A stretch of 64,000 nucleotides of DNA from Deltaproteobacteria bacterium (GTDB taxonomy: Bacteria > Desulfobacterota > Desulfobulbia > Desulfobulbales > Desulfurivibrionaceae), in assembly GCA_013349295.1 (NCBI GenBank), contig DUZW01000008.1, forward strand, positions 43,378 through 107,377, in the 5' to 3' direction. How positions within the stretch are numbered: the first letter of the stretch is position 1; the number at the start of each line of letters is the position of its first letter. Of this stretch, positions 8,333 to 16,884 are shown piece after piece. The notes beneath the pieces were generated by a model. That model was given only the letters and a program-made list of their open reading frames with translations, was not told the DNA's origin and did no database searches. Position numbers and translations under genes: made by a program.

Positions 8333-10870
8333 ATGCACACTAAAAGCTTCGGCGAATTTCTGATCAACGAGGGGGTTATCACCCCGGAACAACTTGAAAA
8401 AGCCCTGCACATCCAGAACAAGGAAGGGCTGCTCCAGCAATTCGCCATCGAACTGGGCTCCCTGAGGCAGGAGGATATTCCCTCCATCACGGCATACATG
8501 CACAGCCATCCCGAAGTACGCTTCGGCGAGGCCGCTGTCTCCCTGGGACTTCTCAACGCCAGCCAGCTCCGCTACCTGCTTGACATGCGCACCCGCCGCA
8601 AGGTGCGTATCGGCGATATCCTGTTACGGGAAAAACTGCTCAGCAAAGAAGCCCTGCTCTCGGCGCTGAGCCGCTTCCACGGCAAGGGCCAAAAGCTCGA
8701 GACCATTCTGGTGGTGGAGCCTTCCTCCATGATCCGGAACATCCTGACATCCACCCTGACGCGCTACGGCTACCAGACCACTCTCGCCCGCACCGGCGAG
8801 GAAGCTCTTGTCACCATGCGGGCAAAGCGGCCTGATCTGGCAATCATCGCCGGAGTGCTGGAAGACATGGACGGCTACGAACTCTGCCGTGCCGTGATCT
8901 CCGACCCACGCATCGCCGCCACCCAACTCATCATCCTCAGCTCCGATCTCAGGGAACAACGGATCAAGAAAGCCTTTGAGGCCGGGGTCTCCCATTTTCT
9001 CTCCAAACCAATCCAGGAAAATGAACTTATCAACGTAATCTACCAGATCGAAAAGGAGCTGGGGGTTAAACGCCGGGAAATCATCCTGGTCGTGGACGAC
9101 AGCAACGGCCCCCGCCGGGTTATTACCCAGGAGTTGAGCAAGGCGGGGTATAAAACATTCGAGGCTACAAACGGTGAGGAAGCGATCAAGCTGGCCATGG
9201 AACTGCGCCCGGATCTCATCACCATGGATCTGGAAATGCCGATAATGGGCGGCCTTGAGGCCTGCCAGCAACTCAAACAAGATCCGGCTACCGCCGATAT
9301 CCCGGTGATCGTTATCTCGGGGAGCTATACTCCGACCCTGTTGGCAAAGGGCTTCGAGGCAGGAGTGGTGGAGTTTTTCAGTAAGCCCTTTGCCGCCGGC
9401 CAGCTGGCCGGCTACGTCAACACCCTGTTCGAATCCAAGAAAATCAAGAAGAAGGAAAAGATCATGGTGGTGGAGGACTCTCCCACCACCCGCCATATCC
9501 TCTCCTTCCTCTTTGCCAAAAACGGCTACGAGGTGGTTTCCGCCTGCGATGGCGAGGAGGCGACCCGATTGCTCACCGAAACCATGCCGGACTTGGTCAT
9601 CACCGACCACCATATGCCGAAAAAAGACGGACTTACCCTGGCGACGGAGATGAAACAGTCCCGCCGCTTCCGGCATATCCCGATACTGATGATTACCGGC
9701 ATCCACAAACGGGAGATCCTGCTACAGGCCCTGAGTGCCGGGGTCAACGATTACCTGGTCAAGCCGTTTGACGAACCCGAGCTGCTGCTGCGGGCAGGCG
9801 TCCATCTGCTCACCAAACGGTTGTACGATGAAATTGCCGAGGAGCGGAGCAAACAGGAACAAGTCAACCGGCGCCAGGGACGACTTTTGCACGAGATCAC
9901 CCTGCTCAGCCAGATGGGCCAGTCCTTCCAACGTTGCCGGGAGGCGGGGGAACTGTACGCCGCCATCGCCGAGTCCCTGGCGCAGCTTTTCCCGGCGGCT
10001 TCGGGCATGTTACGGATCCTGAATGAAAACGAGGAAAGCTGGGGGACCGTGGCGAGCTGGGGCGACGAGCCTGCCGATGTCGGCGTCCCACCCAGAACAA
10101 AACACTGCCCCGCCCTGATGACAGGAACCGTGCGCAACAGCACCGATACCGATCCGGAGCCATGTCCTTGCACTCCGCGCTGGTCCACCTGCATCCCCCT
10201 GACGGTAAAAGGGAAAATGGTGGGTCTGCTCCAACTGTTGCACCGCCAGGACATTCCGGCCGAAAGCGACAACGCGACAGCCTGGCCCCTGCTTGCCACC
10301 GCTGCCGAACATGTCGCCCTGGCCTTGGACAACCAGCGCCTCCAGGAGTCTTTGCGGCAACAGTCGATCCGCGACCCGCTGACCGGCCTGTTCAATCGCC
10401 GCCACATGGAGGCCGCCCTGGAGAGGGAGTTCGCCCGCTCCACCCGTCTCCAAACCCCGCTCAGCGTCACCATGCTGGACGTGGACCATTTCAAGCGTTT
10501 CAACGACACCTATGGACATGCTGCCGGCGACGCAGTGCTCAAGGCACTGGGCGCCCTGCTCAACGACAACATCCGGCACGAAGATATCGCCTGCCGATTC
10601 GGCGGCGAGGAATTCGTCATCATCATGCCCGGCGCCAGCCAGAAGGATGCCTGCAAACGGGCCGAATCCCTGCGCTACCAAGTTGAAACCGAGGTACGCC
10701 TTGAGTTCGGCGACAGGATGCTGCCCCCCGTCACCATCTCCCTCGGGGTGGCGACTTGGCCAAACAACAAAGTACCGCCAATCGCACTGCTGGACTGCGC
10801 CGATACCGCCCTTTACCAAGCCAAGAACCGTGGCCGCAACCGGGTGGCCGTGGCACCAGCGGATCAATAA
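8333..10870 (+). CDS. Triple-receiver response regulator with GAF and GGDEF domains (diguanylate cyclase)
   Basis: This cytoplasmic protein of 845 residues synthesises c-di-GMP. Order: an N-terminal region of about 120 residues resembling the PilB/GspE N-terminal fold (FGEFLINEGVITPEQLEKAL and a second copy near FGEAAVSLGLLNASQLRYLL); receiver 1 (about 123-240) with Ala173 where the phospho-acceptor Asp belongs; receiver 2 (249-366, Asp299); receiver 3 (375-495, Asp425); a GAF domain (about 525-672) with several cysteines; and a GGDEF domain (675-840) with GGEEF at 757-761 and the inhibitory RHED (748-751) five residues before it. AGGGAGAAG precedes the ATG. The degenerate first receiver suggests one silent and two phosphorylated inputs. 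No kinase gene is adjacent. Confidence 0.9.
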   Translation: MHTKSFGEFLINEGVITPEQLEKALHIQNKEGLLQQFAIELGSLRQEDIPSITAYMHSHPEVRFGEAAVSLGLLNASQLRYLLDMRTRRKVRIGDILLREKLLSKEALLSALSRFHGKGQKLETILVVEPSSMIRNILTSTLTRYGYQTTLARTGEEALVTMRAKRPDLAIIAGVLEDMDGYELCRAVISDPRIAATQLIILSSDLREQRIKKAFEAGVSHFLSKPIQENELINVIYQIEKELGVKRREIILVVDDSNGPRRVITQELSKAGYKTFEATNGEEAIKLAMELRPDLITMDLEMPIMGGLEACQQLKQDPATADIPVIVISGSYTPTLLAKGFEAGVVEFFSKPFAAGQLAGYVNTLFESKKIKKKEKIMVVEDSPTTRHILSFLFAKNGYEVVSACDGEEATRLLTETMPDLVITDHHMPKKDGLTLATEMKQSRRFRHIPILMITGIHKREILLQALSAGVNDYLVKPFDEPELLLRAGVHLLTKRLYDEIAEERSKQEQVNRRQGRLLHEITLLSQMGQSFQRCREAGELYAAIAESLAQLFPAASGMLRILNENEESWGTVASWGDEPADVGVPPRTKHCPALMTGTVRNSTDTDPEPCPCTPRWSTCIPLTVKGKMVGLLQLLHRQDIPAESDNATAWPLLATAAEHVALALDNQRLQESLRQQSIRDPLTGLFNRRHMEAALEREFARSTRLQTPLSVTMLDVDHFKRFNDTYGHAAGDAVLKALGALLNDNIRHEDIACRFGGEEFVIIMPGASQKDACKRAESLRYQVETEVRLEFGDRMLPPVTISLGVATWPNNKVPPIALLDCADTALYQAKNRGRNRVAVAPADQ

Positions 10871-11042
10871 AACAGGGTGACCCAATCCATCGGGTCTGCA
10901 CCAGCGCCTTAAGCGGCCCACTTTCCCCGGAAATCAGAGACTTTTTCAACAGCACCTCCCCCAAGTAATTGCCGCTTCATCTCAGATTCAGCTTCGCGCC
11001 ACAATGATCTTCAGCAAATACATCCAGACACCGGGACCAAGC

Positions 11043-11318
11043 ATGCAACCAATCGACAAATTGCTGAGCCGTATCAGATGGGACAAGGAATTCGGCAATG
11101 CCGCCTTTGAGATCGGCTACTATGATCGGGTGGCCGCGCTCATTGTCCGGCGACCGCTTGCCGACCTGCTTTTTGAGCCGGGCAACAAGGAGTCATTTCT
11201 TCTCATGGATGAAGAGGGGGTTTACCAACGAATTCCCCTGCACCGAGTGCGCGAGGTGTACCGCAATGGCGAGCTGATCTGGCAGCGTGCCCGGGATGGG
11301 GAATCCATGAGATTATAA
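11043..11318 (+). CDS. DUF504 (UPF0248) family protein
   Basis: This 91-residue protein has the family's signature PIDKLLSRIRWDKEFGNAAF, EIGYYDRV and IPLHRVREVYRNGELIW. The family is best known from archaea and has no defined function; RNA-related roles have been suggested. The ATG at 11043 has GGGA seven bases upstream and gives the conserved N-terminus; a longer reading from 11004 has no ribosome site. It follows the response-regulator gene by 172 bases and is followed by a hairpin at 11363. Confidence 0.8.
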   Translation: MQPIDKLLSRIRWDKEFGNAAFEIGYYDRVAALIVRRPLADLLFEPGNKESFLLMDEEGVYQRIPLHRVREVYRNGELIWQRARDGESMRL

Positions 11319-11362
11319 ATTGCCGGCTCCTGTTCTGTTCCGAGGGATTCATGGCCGTGAAA

Positions 11363-11399
11363 TGTGCACAGACCTTTTACCCGAAAAGTTCTGTGCACA
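11363..11399 (+). other. Long hairpin without U-tract downstream of the DUF504 gene
   Basis: TGTGCACAGA, one mismatched base, CTTTT, loop ACCCG, AAAAG, one base, TCTGTGCACA: 15 of 16 stem pairs with a five-base loop. There is no T-run on either side, so it is not a standard intrinsic terminator; it may protect the mRNA end or bind a protein. It lies in the 235-base gap before the next diguanylate cyclase gene. Confidence 0.5.
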
Positions 11400-11553
11400 G
11401 CTGTAAATGAGCCATCAGACCAAGGCCTTGGAACAGCGGCGATTATTCTTGCAATTTCTTTGGGTGCAATAGTAAACTTGTGAAACCAAAACCTAACTAA
11501 ATGATAGACTTTTCAACCTTTTCTTTATCCCGCACCCAGCACGGAGAAAGGAC

Positions 11554-12738
11554 ATGACCCAATCCGAAGAAAGTATGGCCCCGCCCAAGGAAATAGCCCT
11601 GCTTGAGATGCTTTCCTTGGTGTATGAGGAGATGGACATCGATGCCATTGAGGAGCGATTTGTCAATCTGACCGCCGAAATCTTCGGCTTTGACCGGGTG
11701 GGCCTTTTTTTTGTGAAGCATCGCAAAGGGATGTTGCAGGGAAAGCTGTGCCGGGGATTTGAGCCGGGGGCCATCAGTTCCCTGGAGATTCCCGTGACGG
11801 CCGGCAACCTGTTGACCAGACCTCTGGTAACAGGATTCCCTGTTTTTAATAAGGAGACAAATACCGACGCCTCTACTCTCAAGCTGGGCCTGACAAATTT
11901 CGCCCTTGTGCCCATCGTGAACAAAAAACGCCTCTCCTGCTGGCAGATCAAAAAATGTTACAAAAACGATTGTCCGGCCTTCGGCAAAAGATGGCTGCGT
12001 TGCTGGCTGGTGCCGGGAACCAAATGCGGCGATGTTCCCATGGACGATTGCGGGCAAAAAGAGCTGATGTGCCAAGAGTGCGAGGTCTATGCCCAACAGG
12101 ATGTCGATGCCGTCGAAGGGGTGATGGTTGTCGACAACTCGGTTTCAAATCGCCCCATTCATCCCGAACAGGTGACCCTGCTCTCCATCGTCTCCCATGC
12201 GGTCGGCGGGGCGATCAACAATGCCAAGGTCTATTCCCGAACCTTACGAGAGTCGATCCATGATGAACTCACCGGCCTCTACAACAGACGCTTTTTCAAC
12301 GAACGGCTGTTGGACGAAGTGGAGCGAACAAGGAGGTATGGCGGACATTTCAGCATCGTTATCTGCGACATAGACTTCTTCAAACGGATCAACGACACCT
12401 TTGGCCATCCCATCGGGGATCGGGTATTGGTTCAAGTTGCCTCGGTGCTCCAGAACAACATCCGCAGCAGCGACATGGCGTGTCGTTACGGGGGAGAGGA
12501 ATTTGCCGTGCTGCTGCTCAATGCCGACAAGGATCTCGCCTGTTCCCTTGCGGAACAGCTGCGTAAAAAAATGGCAGCAACGCCCATGGCCGACATTGGC
12601 GGTGATTGCATCACGGCAAGTTTCGGGGTCGCCACCTTCGGCAAAGATTCCATCTCCTTTGAGGGACTTGTGAGCAAGGCCGATCAGGCCCTCTACCAGG
12701 CCAAGACCCAGGGGCGCAATCAAGTGCAGTCCCTGTGA
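11554..12738 (+). CDS. Diguanylate cyclase with a cysteine-rich GAF-like sensor
   Basis: This cytoplasmic protein has 394 residues. Residues 15-225 resemble a GAF domain, interrupted by a block with ten cysteines between residues 129 and 176: CWQIKKCYKNDCPAFGK, then WLRCW, TKCGD, DDCGQK and MCQECE. The CW-x4-C pattern is that of the two-CW domain, a probable metal or Fe-S site. The GGDEF domain (about 232-394) has DELTGLYNRRFF, CDIDFFKRINDTFGHPIGD, the inhibitory site RSSD (304-307) and GGEEF (313-317), so it is predicted to be active and product-inhibited. The input may be redox or metal state; this is inferred from the cysteines. AGAAAGG lies upstream of the ATG. A small protein with the same CW motif is encoded next. 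Confidence 0.88.
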   Translation: MTQSEESMAPPKEIALLEMLSLVYEEMDIDAIEERFVNLTAEIFGFDRVGLFFVKHRKGMLQGKLCRGFEPGAISSLEIPVTAGNLLTRPLVTGFPVFNKETNTDASTLKLGLTNFALVPIVNKKRLSCWQIKKCYKNDCPAFGKRWLRCWLVPGTKCGDVPMDDCGQKELMCQECEVYAQQDVDAVEGVMVVDNSVSNRPIHPEQVTLLSIVSHAVGGAINNAKVYSRTLRESIHDELTGLYNRRFFNERLLDEVERTRRYGGHFSIVICDIDFFKRINDTFGHPIGDRVLVQVASVLQNNIRSSDMACRYGGEEFAVLLLNADKDLACSLAEQLRKKMAATPMADIGGDCITASFGVATFGKDSISFEGLVSKADQALYQAKTQGRNQVQSL

Positions 12739-12951
12739 GGCTTGCACTTATATCTTCCGCCATCACCTGCCGCAGCAGCACCCCTGTGGGAGGTTGCCCA
12801 AATAAATATACTTCCAGCATGGTCGGCGAGAGGATGGAGTCCTTTGCTTTGAAGAGCATCCCGCCGTATTTATTCAGTATTACCTGCCGCCCATGCCAAG
12901 GGTATGATTAAGTGTTTACGAACACATCAACAGCAAGGCCGAATTGAGCCG

Positions 12952-13206
12952 ATGTCCGATTTTGCTCCTCATGGAAAACTTGCCATGCACTGCTGGGATT
13001 TTCATAACTGCGGAGAAAAGAAAAAGAAATGCCCGACCTTTCCCGGTTCGGGTAATAGCTGTGCGCTGCTGGCCGGCACCATCGGCTCCGGCCAGCCCAT
13101 CTTCATCTTTAGCCGGAAGATGGAACGATGCCGGCGATGCAGCTTCTTCCACAGCGAGCACTACGCCGAGGAATTCGAAGGAGCCATCGAACACGATGCG
13201 TTTTAA
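12952..13206 (+). CDS. Small cysteine-rich protein with a two-CW type motif
   Basis: The 84-residue product contains HCWDFHNCGEKKKKCPTF, then NSCALL and ERCRRCSFFHSEHY: seven cysteines, with the first part following the CW-x4-C-x5-C pattern found in the preceding diguanylate cyclase. The sequence YAEEFEGAIEHDAF ends it. The start is unsure: an in-frame ATG at 12904 adds 16 residues, but its AAGGG is only one base away, while the ATG at 12952 starts just before the conserved region. Function is unknown; a metal or Fe-S binding role is inferred from the cysteines only. Confidence 0.65.
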   Translation: MSDFAPHGKLAMHCWDFHNCGEKKKKCPTFPGSGNSCALLAGTIGSGQPIFIFSRKMERCRRCSFFHSEHYAEEFEGAIEHDAF

Positions 13207-13314
13207 CTGAATACTCTCCTCCCTCGCCAAAGCAGGCCGAAAACCTCCTTCCCAACGCTCCCCTGCGACATTATCTTTTTTTTGAGAAACTACAACCCAC
13301 GAAAGGGAAAGCCA

Positions 13315-13343
13315 TTGCAGTGTTTGCCCCTATTATTTATATA
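13315..13343 (+). promoter_or_regulatory. Probable sigma-70 promoter upstream of the PA2779-like gene
   Basis: TTGCAG at 13315-13320, a 17-base spacer, and TATATA at 13338-13343. The start codon of the next gene follows 65 bases later. Confidence 0.5.
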
Positions 13344-13407
13344 GTAGAGGCATTTTTTTGTTGGGTATCACTTTGACAAACCTTCAAAACAAGGAAGAGG
13401 ATCATCC

Positions 13408-13815
13408 ATGCTGCAAAGAATAATCAAGCCCGTAAGTTTCTTTTTGGCTTTTTCCTTTCTTCTCCTCGATTTTTCCGTGCAGACGGCGCAGGCGAAGATG
13501 ATCGATACCAACACCGTGATCGCGGTACAGAAAGAGGATGCAAGCAGAGAACGGGTTACCGCCTTTTTGGGGCGTGAAGATGTGCAAAAGGTCATGGTTC
13601 AGCACGGCGTCGATGCCGGCGAGGCGCAAAAAAGGGTGGCCAGCCTTTCCGATGCCGAGCTGGCGAAAATTTCCCAGGCCATGGAGCAGTTGCCTGCCGG
13701 CGGCGATGGAATAGGCGCGATCATTGGCGCGGCGGTTTTCATCTTTGTGGTTTTGCTGATCACCGATCTCCTCGGTCTCACCCATGTTTTCTCCTTTGTT
13801 AACCACCGCCGCTAA
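13408..13815 (+). CDS. PA2779 family membrane protein
   Basis: This 135-residue protein has an N-terminal signal sequence (about residues 8-30, ending QTAQA), a soluble helix with RERVTAFLGREDVQKVMVQH and LSDAELAKISQAMEQLPAGG, and a C-terminal membrane helix (about 105-125). This is the layout of the PA2779/DUF6627 family, usually found next to a PA2778-type cysteine peptidase, as here. No biochemical function is known. AGGAAGAGG lies before the ATG. The next gene begins before this one ends (about 32 bases overlap if the longer start is used), so they are likely co-expressed. Confidence 0.82.
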   Translation: MLQRIIKPVSFFLAFSFLLLDFSVQTAQAKMIDTNTVIAVQKEDASRERVTAFLGREDVQKVMVQHGVDAGEAQKRVASLSDAELAKISQAMEQLPAGGDGIGAIIGAAVFIFVVLLITDLLGLTHVFSFVNHRR

Positions 13816-14806
13816 GCGCGGGAAAACATCGCATTTCATTCAGGCCGGCAATCGGATGATTGCCGGCCTGTTGTTTTTGGCGCTGCCCATTTTTCTCTCC
13901 GGCTGCACCATTTTTTCGGGAGACCGCCTGCCCCGGGTGCCGGACGGCCCGGACAAGGCCATGGTTGCCGGGGTGCCTTTTTTTGCCCAGGAAGAATTGC
14001 AATGCGGGCCGGCTGCCCTGGCCATGGTGCTTAACTGGAGCGGGATTGAGGTGCAGCCCTCCGACCTCACCCCCGAAGTCTATAGCCCCGGACTTAAAGG
14101 CAGCCTGCAAAGCGCCTTGATCGGCGCTGCCCGCAGGCATGGCCGGGTCGCTTATCCCATCACCGGCAGCGAGGCCCTGCTGGCCGAGGTATCCGCCGGA
14201 AATCCTGTTATTGTCCTGACCAATCTCAGTTTCTCCTGGTACCCGAAATGGCACTATGGTGTGGTAATCGGCTACGACCGGGAGCAGGGCGAGATTATCC
14301 TTCACTCAGGGCTCACCGCCAACGAACATCTCGGTTCCCGGGTTTTCATGAATATCTGGCAGCGCGGTGAGAATTGGGGACTCCTGGTCTTGCCGCCCGA
14401 GCGTTTACCGGCCGGCGCGAAAGAAGAGGTTTGGCTTGAGGCCGTTGCCGGCCTGGAAAAAACCACCCAGTGGCAAGGGGCCGTTGCCGGATACAGTGCG
14501 GCCCTGAAACGCTGGCCGGGGAGTTTTGGCGCCTGGATGGGCCTTGGCAACAGCCGCTACAACCTGCACGACCTTGCCGCCGCAAGCAAAGCCTTTCATC
14601 AGGCTACCCTGCTTCAGCCGAAAAACGGTATCCCCTTCAACAACCTGGCCCAGGTCCTGAACGAGCAGGGCAAGCAAAAAGAGGCCCTGGCCGCGGCACA
14701 ACGAGCCTTGGAGCTTGGAGGTCCGCTTCTTGAGAATTTCCAGCAAACACTGGCTGAAATCAAGGCAACGCCTGTATCAAAAAATAAACCGCGACGCAAA
14801 AAATAA
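13784..14806 (+). CDS. PA2778 family lipoprotein: C39-like cysteine peptidase with TPR repeats
   Basis: The protein has up to 340 residues. A lipoprotein signal ends in the lipobox FLSGC, so it should be anchored in the membrane and act in the periplasm. The peptidase domain has the catalytic Cys in ELQCGPAALAMVL, the His in YPKWHYGVVIGYD and the Asp/Asn segment EIILHSGLTANEH, the order of C39-type papain-fold peptidases. The C-terminal part (about 210-330) holds TPR-like helices (SFGAWMGLGNSRYNLHDLAA, NGIPFNNLAQVLNEQGKQKE) and a lysine-rich end. A shorter start at 13856 (MIAGLLF) is possible, but the longer one gives the basic n-region expected of a signal peptide. Substrate unknown. Confidence 0.82.
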   Translation: MFSPLLTTAAKRGKTSHFIQAGNRMIAGLLFLALPIFLSGCTIFSGDRLPRVPDGPDKAMVAGVPFFAQEELQCGPAALAMVLNWSGIEVQPSDLTPEVYSPGLKGSLQSALIGAARRHGRVAYPITGSEALLAEVSAGNPVIVLTNLSFSWYPKWHYGVVIGYDREQGEIILHSGLTANEHLGSRVFMNIWQRGENWGLLVLPPERLPAGAKEEVWLEAVAGLEKTTQWQGAVAGYSAALKRWPGSFGAWMGLGNSRYNLHDLAAASKAFHQATLLQPKNGIPFNNLAQVLNEQGKQKEALAAAQRALELGGPLLENFQQTLAEIKATPVSKNKPRRKK

Positions 14807-14844
14807 GGCGACAGATGCCTGAGAGAGCAGAGCGAGAAAGCAAA

Positions 14845-14878
14845 AAGGCCCGGAACGATTTCAACCGATCCGGGCCTT
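14845..14878. terminator. Bidirectional intrinsic terminator between the peptidase gene and cooS
   Basis: AAGGCCCGGA at 14845-14854 pairs with TCCGGGCCTT at 14869-14878 (14-base loop). On the minus strand the stem is followed by a T-run, so it fits best as the terminator of cooS; it can also close the plus-strand pair of genes. Confidence 0.75.
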
Positions 14879-14908
14879 CGTCTGTCTCGTCACGGGAACA
14901 AGGATGGC

Positions 14909-16783
14909 TCAGGTCAGCCCCAGTGCCTTCCGCTTGGCAATGATCCGCTGATCGAGCAACTCCGCCGCTTTGCGCGGATCGGCTTCAACCACGAAACTGG
15001 CGCCCACCAAACCTTCCAGGCCGTTTAAGGCCAGGTCGGTTACCACCTTGGAACCGAGGATGTTGGGCGGCAGACCCAGATGGGTATAGATGCCGCAAGC
15101 CACCGCATAGAGGCCGATGGCCGCCGCTTTTTCCGAATACCACTCAGGCGAGGAGGCGCACACCGGCAGGTCGGAGATATCGACTCCGAGTTCGTTGGCG
15201 ATCAACGCACACAGCTGAATAATCCGCGAATTGTCCACACAGCTGCCCATGTGGAGGACCGGCGGGATGCCCAGAGACCCGCAAACCTCCTGCAACCCCG
15301 GCCCGGCCATGGAAATCGCCTCGGGCATCAGCAACCCGGCCTTGCCGGCGGCGGTGGTCACGCAGCCGGTGACCAGAACCAGGATGTCCTTTTCGATCAG
15401 GGCCTTGGCGAGACCGACATTACAAGAATCCTGCTGTAATTTTGGATTGTTGCAGCCGACAATAGCGACAAAGCCCCGCACCTTGCCGGCCTTTACCGCA
15501 TCGAGAAGCGGGGTGAGGCTGCCGCCCAAGGCGGAGAGGATCGCCTCGTTGCTGAAGCCGGTCATGATCTCCACCGGCTCCCCCGGAATCTCCACCCGGT
15601 TGGGATCGCGCTTGGCAAATCCGTCCACGGCGATAGCGACGATCTCCTTGGCTTGGGCCAAGGCGGTCTCGGGACGGACGTTAAAATGAATGGCCCCGGT
15701 GAACTTGGCCTTGTTGGCCGTGGTAATAAACTTGGTGTGGTAGCAGGCTGCCGCCGGGATCAGGCTGGGCATGATGCACTGGTAATCAACGACGATGGCC
15801 TCCACCGCGCCGGTAACCACCGCCAGTTCGGTCATCAGATGGTTGCCGGCCATGGGGATGCCCTGACGGGCCAGGATCTCGTTGCCGGTGCAACACAGGC
15901 CGGCGACATTGATGCCACCGGCGCCCATCGCCTTGGCCTTGGCCAGCAGGGCCGGATCCTGGGCGGCGGCGACGATCATCTCGCTCACCACCGGGTTATG
16001 ACCATGGACCAGAATGTTCACTTGCTCTTTCTTGATTACCGCCAGATTCACCTTCGCCTTCCTGGGGGTGGGGGTGCCGAAGATCACGTCGGAGAGCTCG
16101 GTGCCTATCATCGACCCGGCCCAACCGTCGGCCAAGGCGGTACGCGCCGCATGGATCAGGGTGTTGGGGGCGTCGTTGTCGCAACCCATGTGGGTTCGGT
16201 GCATCATCTCGGCGATCTCCCGGTCAACGCCGCGGGGGGTCATGCCGAGCTTCTTCCATATCTCGCGACGCTTGGCAGGCACCCGGCACATGAAGGAGAC
16301 TTCTTTCTTGCGGCTACCGAAATCAGCGTAGAGGACATCCAAAAGATCGCGGGCGATATCGAGAACCACACGGCTCTCCGTCTTGATGCCGAGTTCGGCT
16401 GCGATGCGGATCAACTTTGCCTCGTCCCTGATCCGGTAATCCTGTGTGGCGCCCTCGACAATCGCCTCCAAAACCTCGATCAAGTCGCGGCCATGATCGG
16501 AGTGACCGGCGGAACCACCGGCGATGAAACGACCGAAATTCCTGGCCACAATCACATCACCATCGGCGCCGCAGACGCCGCGCTTCATCTTGTCGCTGAT
16601 CCGGCACGGGCCCATCACACAGTTGCGGCAGGTAGTGCCTAGCTCGCAGAATTTACAATGCGGGGTCTGCTGCTCCAAGCGGTCCCAGGCGGTCTCCACC
16701 CCATCGCGCTCGGCCTTAGCGAGCATTTGCCTGGCATCAAGCCAGATGGATTTCTCCTCGATCGTTCGCTTTTCTCTTGCCAT
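14909..16783 (-). CDS. cooS: Ni-Fe carbon monoxide dehydrogenase, catalytic subunit
   Basis: The enzyme has 624 residues and oxidises CO to CO2 at a Ni-Fe-S C-cluster. Cys52, Cys55, Cys60 and Cys71 (TCRNCVMGPCR...GVCGA) fit the B-cluster ligands. The intersubunit D-cluster cysteines are C43 and C46 (CKFC), a CX2C pattern like that of Desulfovibrio vulgaris CooS, where it holds a [2Fe-2S] cluster, rather than CX7C. C-cluster segments LCCTGNEIL, IVGCNNPK, VTGCVTTAAGKAG and MGSCVDNSR are intact. The start at 16783 has AGGAGA seven bases upstream; a longer start at 16846 has none. It is monocistronic here, with no cooF, cooC or acetyl-CoA synthase subunits adjacent. A CooA-type site lies upstream. 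Confidence 0.95.
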   Translation of the reverse strand: MAREKRTIEEKSIWLDARQMLAKAERDGVETAWDRLEQQTPHCKFCELGTTCRNCVMGPCRISDKMKRGVCGADGDVIVARNFGRFIAGGSAGHSDHGRDLIEVLEAIVEGATQDYRIRDEAKLIRIAAELGIKTESRVVLDIARDLLDVLYADFGSRKKEVSFMCRVPAKRREIWKKLGMTPRGVDREIAEMMHRTHMGCDNDAPNTLIHAARTALADGWAGSMIGTELSDVIFGTPTPRKAKVNLAVIKKEQVNILVHGHNPVVSEMIVAAAQDPALLAKAKAMGAGGINVAGLCCTGNEILARQGIPMAGNHLMTELAVVTGAVEAIVVDYQCIMPSLIPAAACYHTKFITTANKAKFTGAIHFNVRPETALAQAKEIVAIAVDGFAKRDPNRVEIPGEPVEIMTGFSNEAILSALGGSLTPLLDAVKAGKVRGFVAIVGCNNPKLQQDSCNVGLAKALIEKDILVLVTGCVTTAAGKAGLLMPEAISMAGPGLQEVCGSLGIPPVLHMGSCVDNSRIIQLCALIANELGVDISDLPVCASSPEWYSEKAAAIGLYAVACGIYTHLGLPPNILGSKVVTDLALNGLEGLVGASFVVEADPRKAAELLDQRIIAKRKALGLT

Positions 16784-16841
16784 GTTGGGTTCTCCTCTAT
16801 AGTCACCGTTTTCCCGGAACGTCCATGATCTGCGCACCTTG

Positions 16842-16884
16842 ATCATACGTTGCCCCTGGAAAAGAGTCTGTCAGCTTCCCGACA
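16842..16884 (-). promoter_or_regulatory. CooA-type binding site and -10 box of the cooS promoter
   Basis: On the plus strand 16869-16884 reads TGTCA-GCTTCC-CGACA, an exact match to the CooA consensus TGTCA-N6-CGACA known from Rhodospirillum rubrum. On the minus strand TATGAT (16847-16842) is a good -10. The centre of the site (16876.5) is 29.5 bases from the upstream edge of the -10, which puts the activator at about -41.5, the class II CRP position. There is no recognisable -35, as expected of an activator-dependent promoter. The start codon of cooS follows about 50 bases after the predicted start of transcription. A CooA-like protein is encoded at 23624-24280. Confidence 0.75.

Noticed and set aside
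15653..16642. Plus-strand open frame of 329 codons opposite cooS
   Set aside because: Antisense of a complete CO dehydrogenase gene with all metal-binding motifs.
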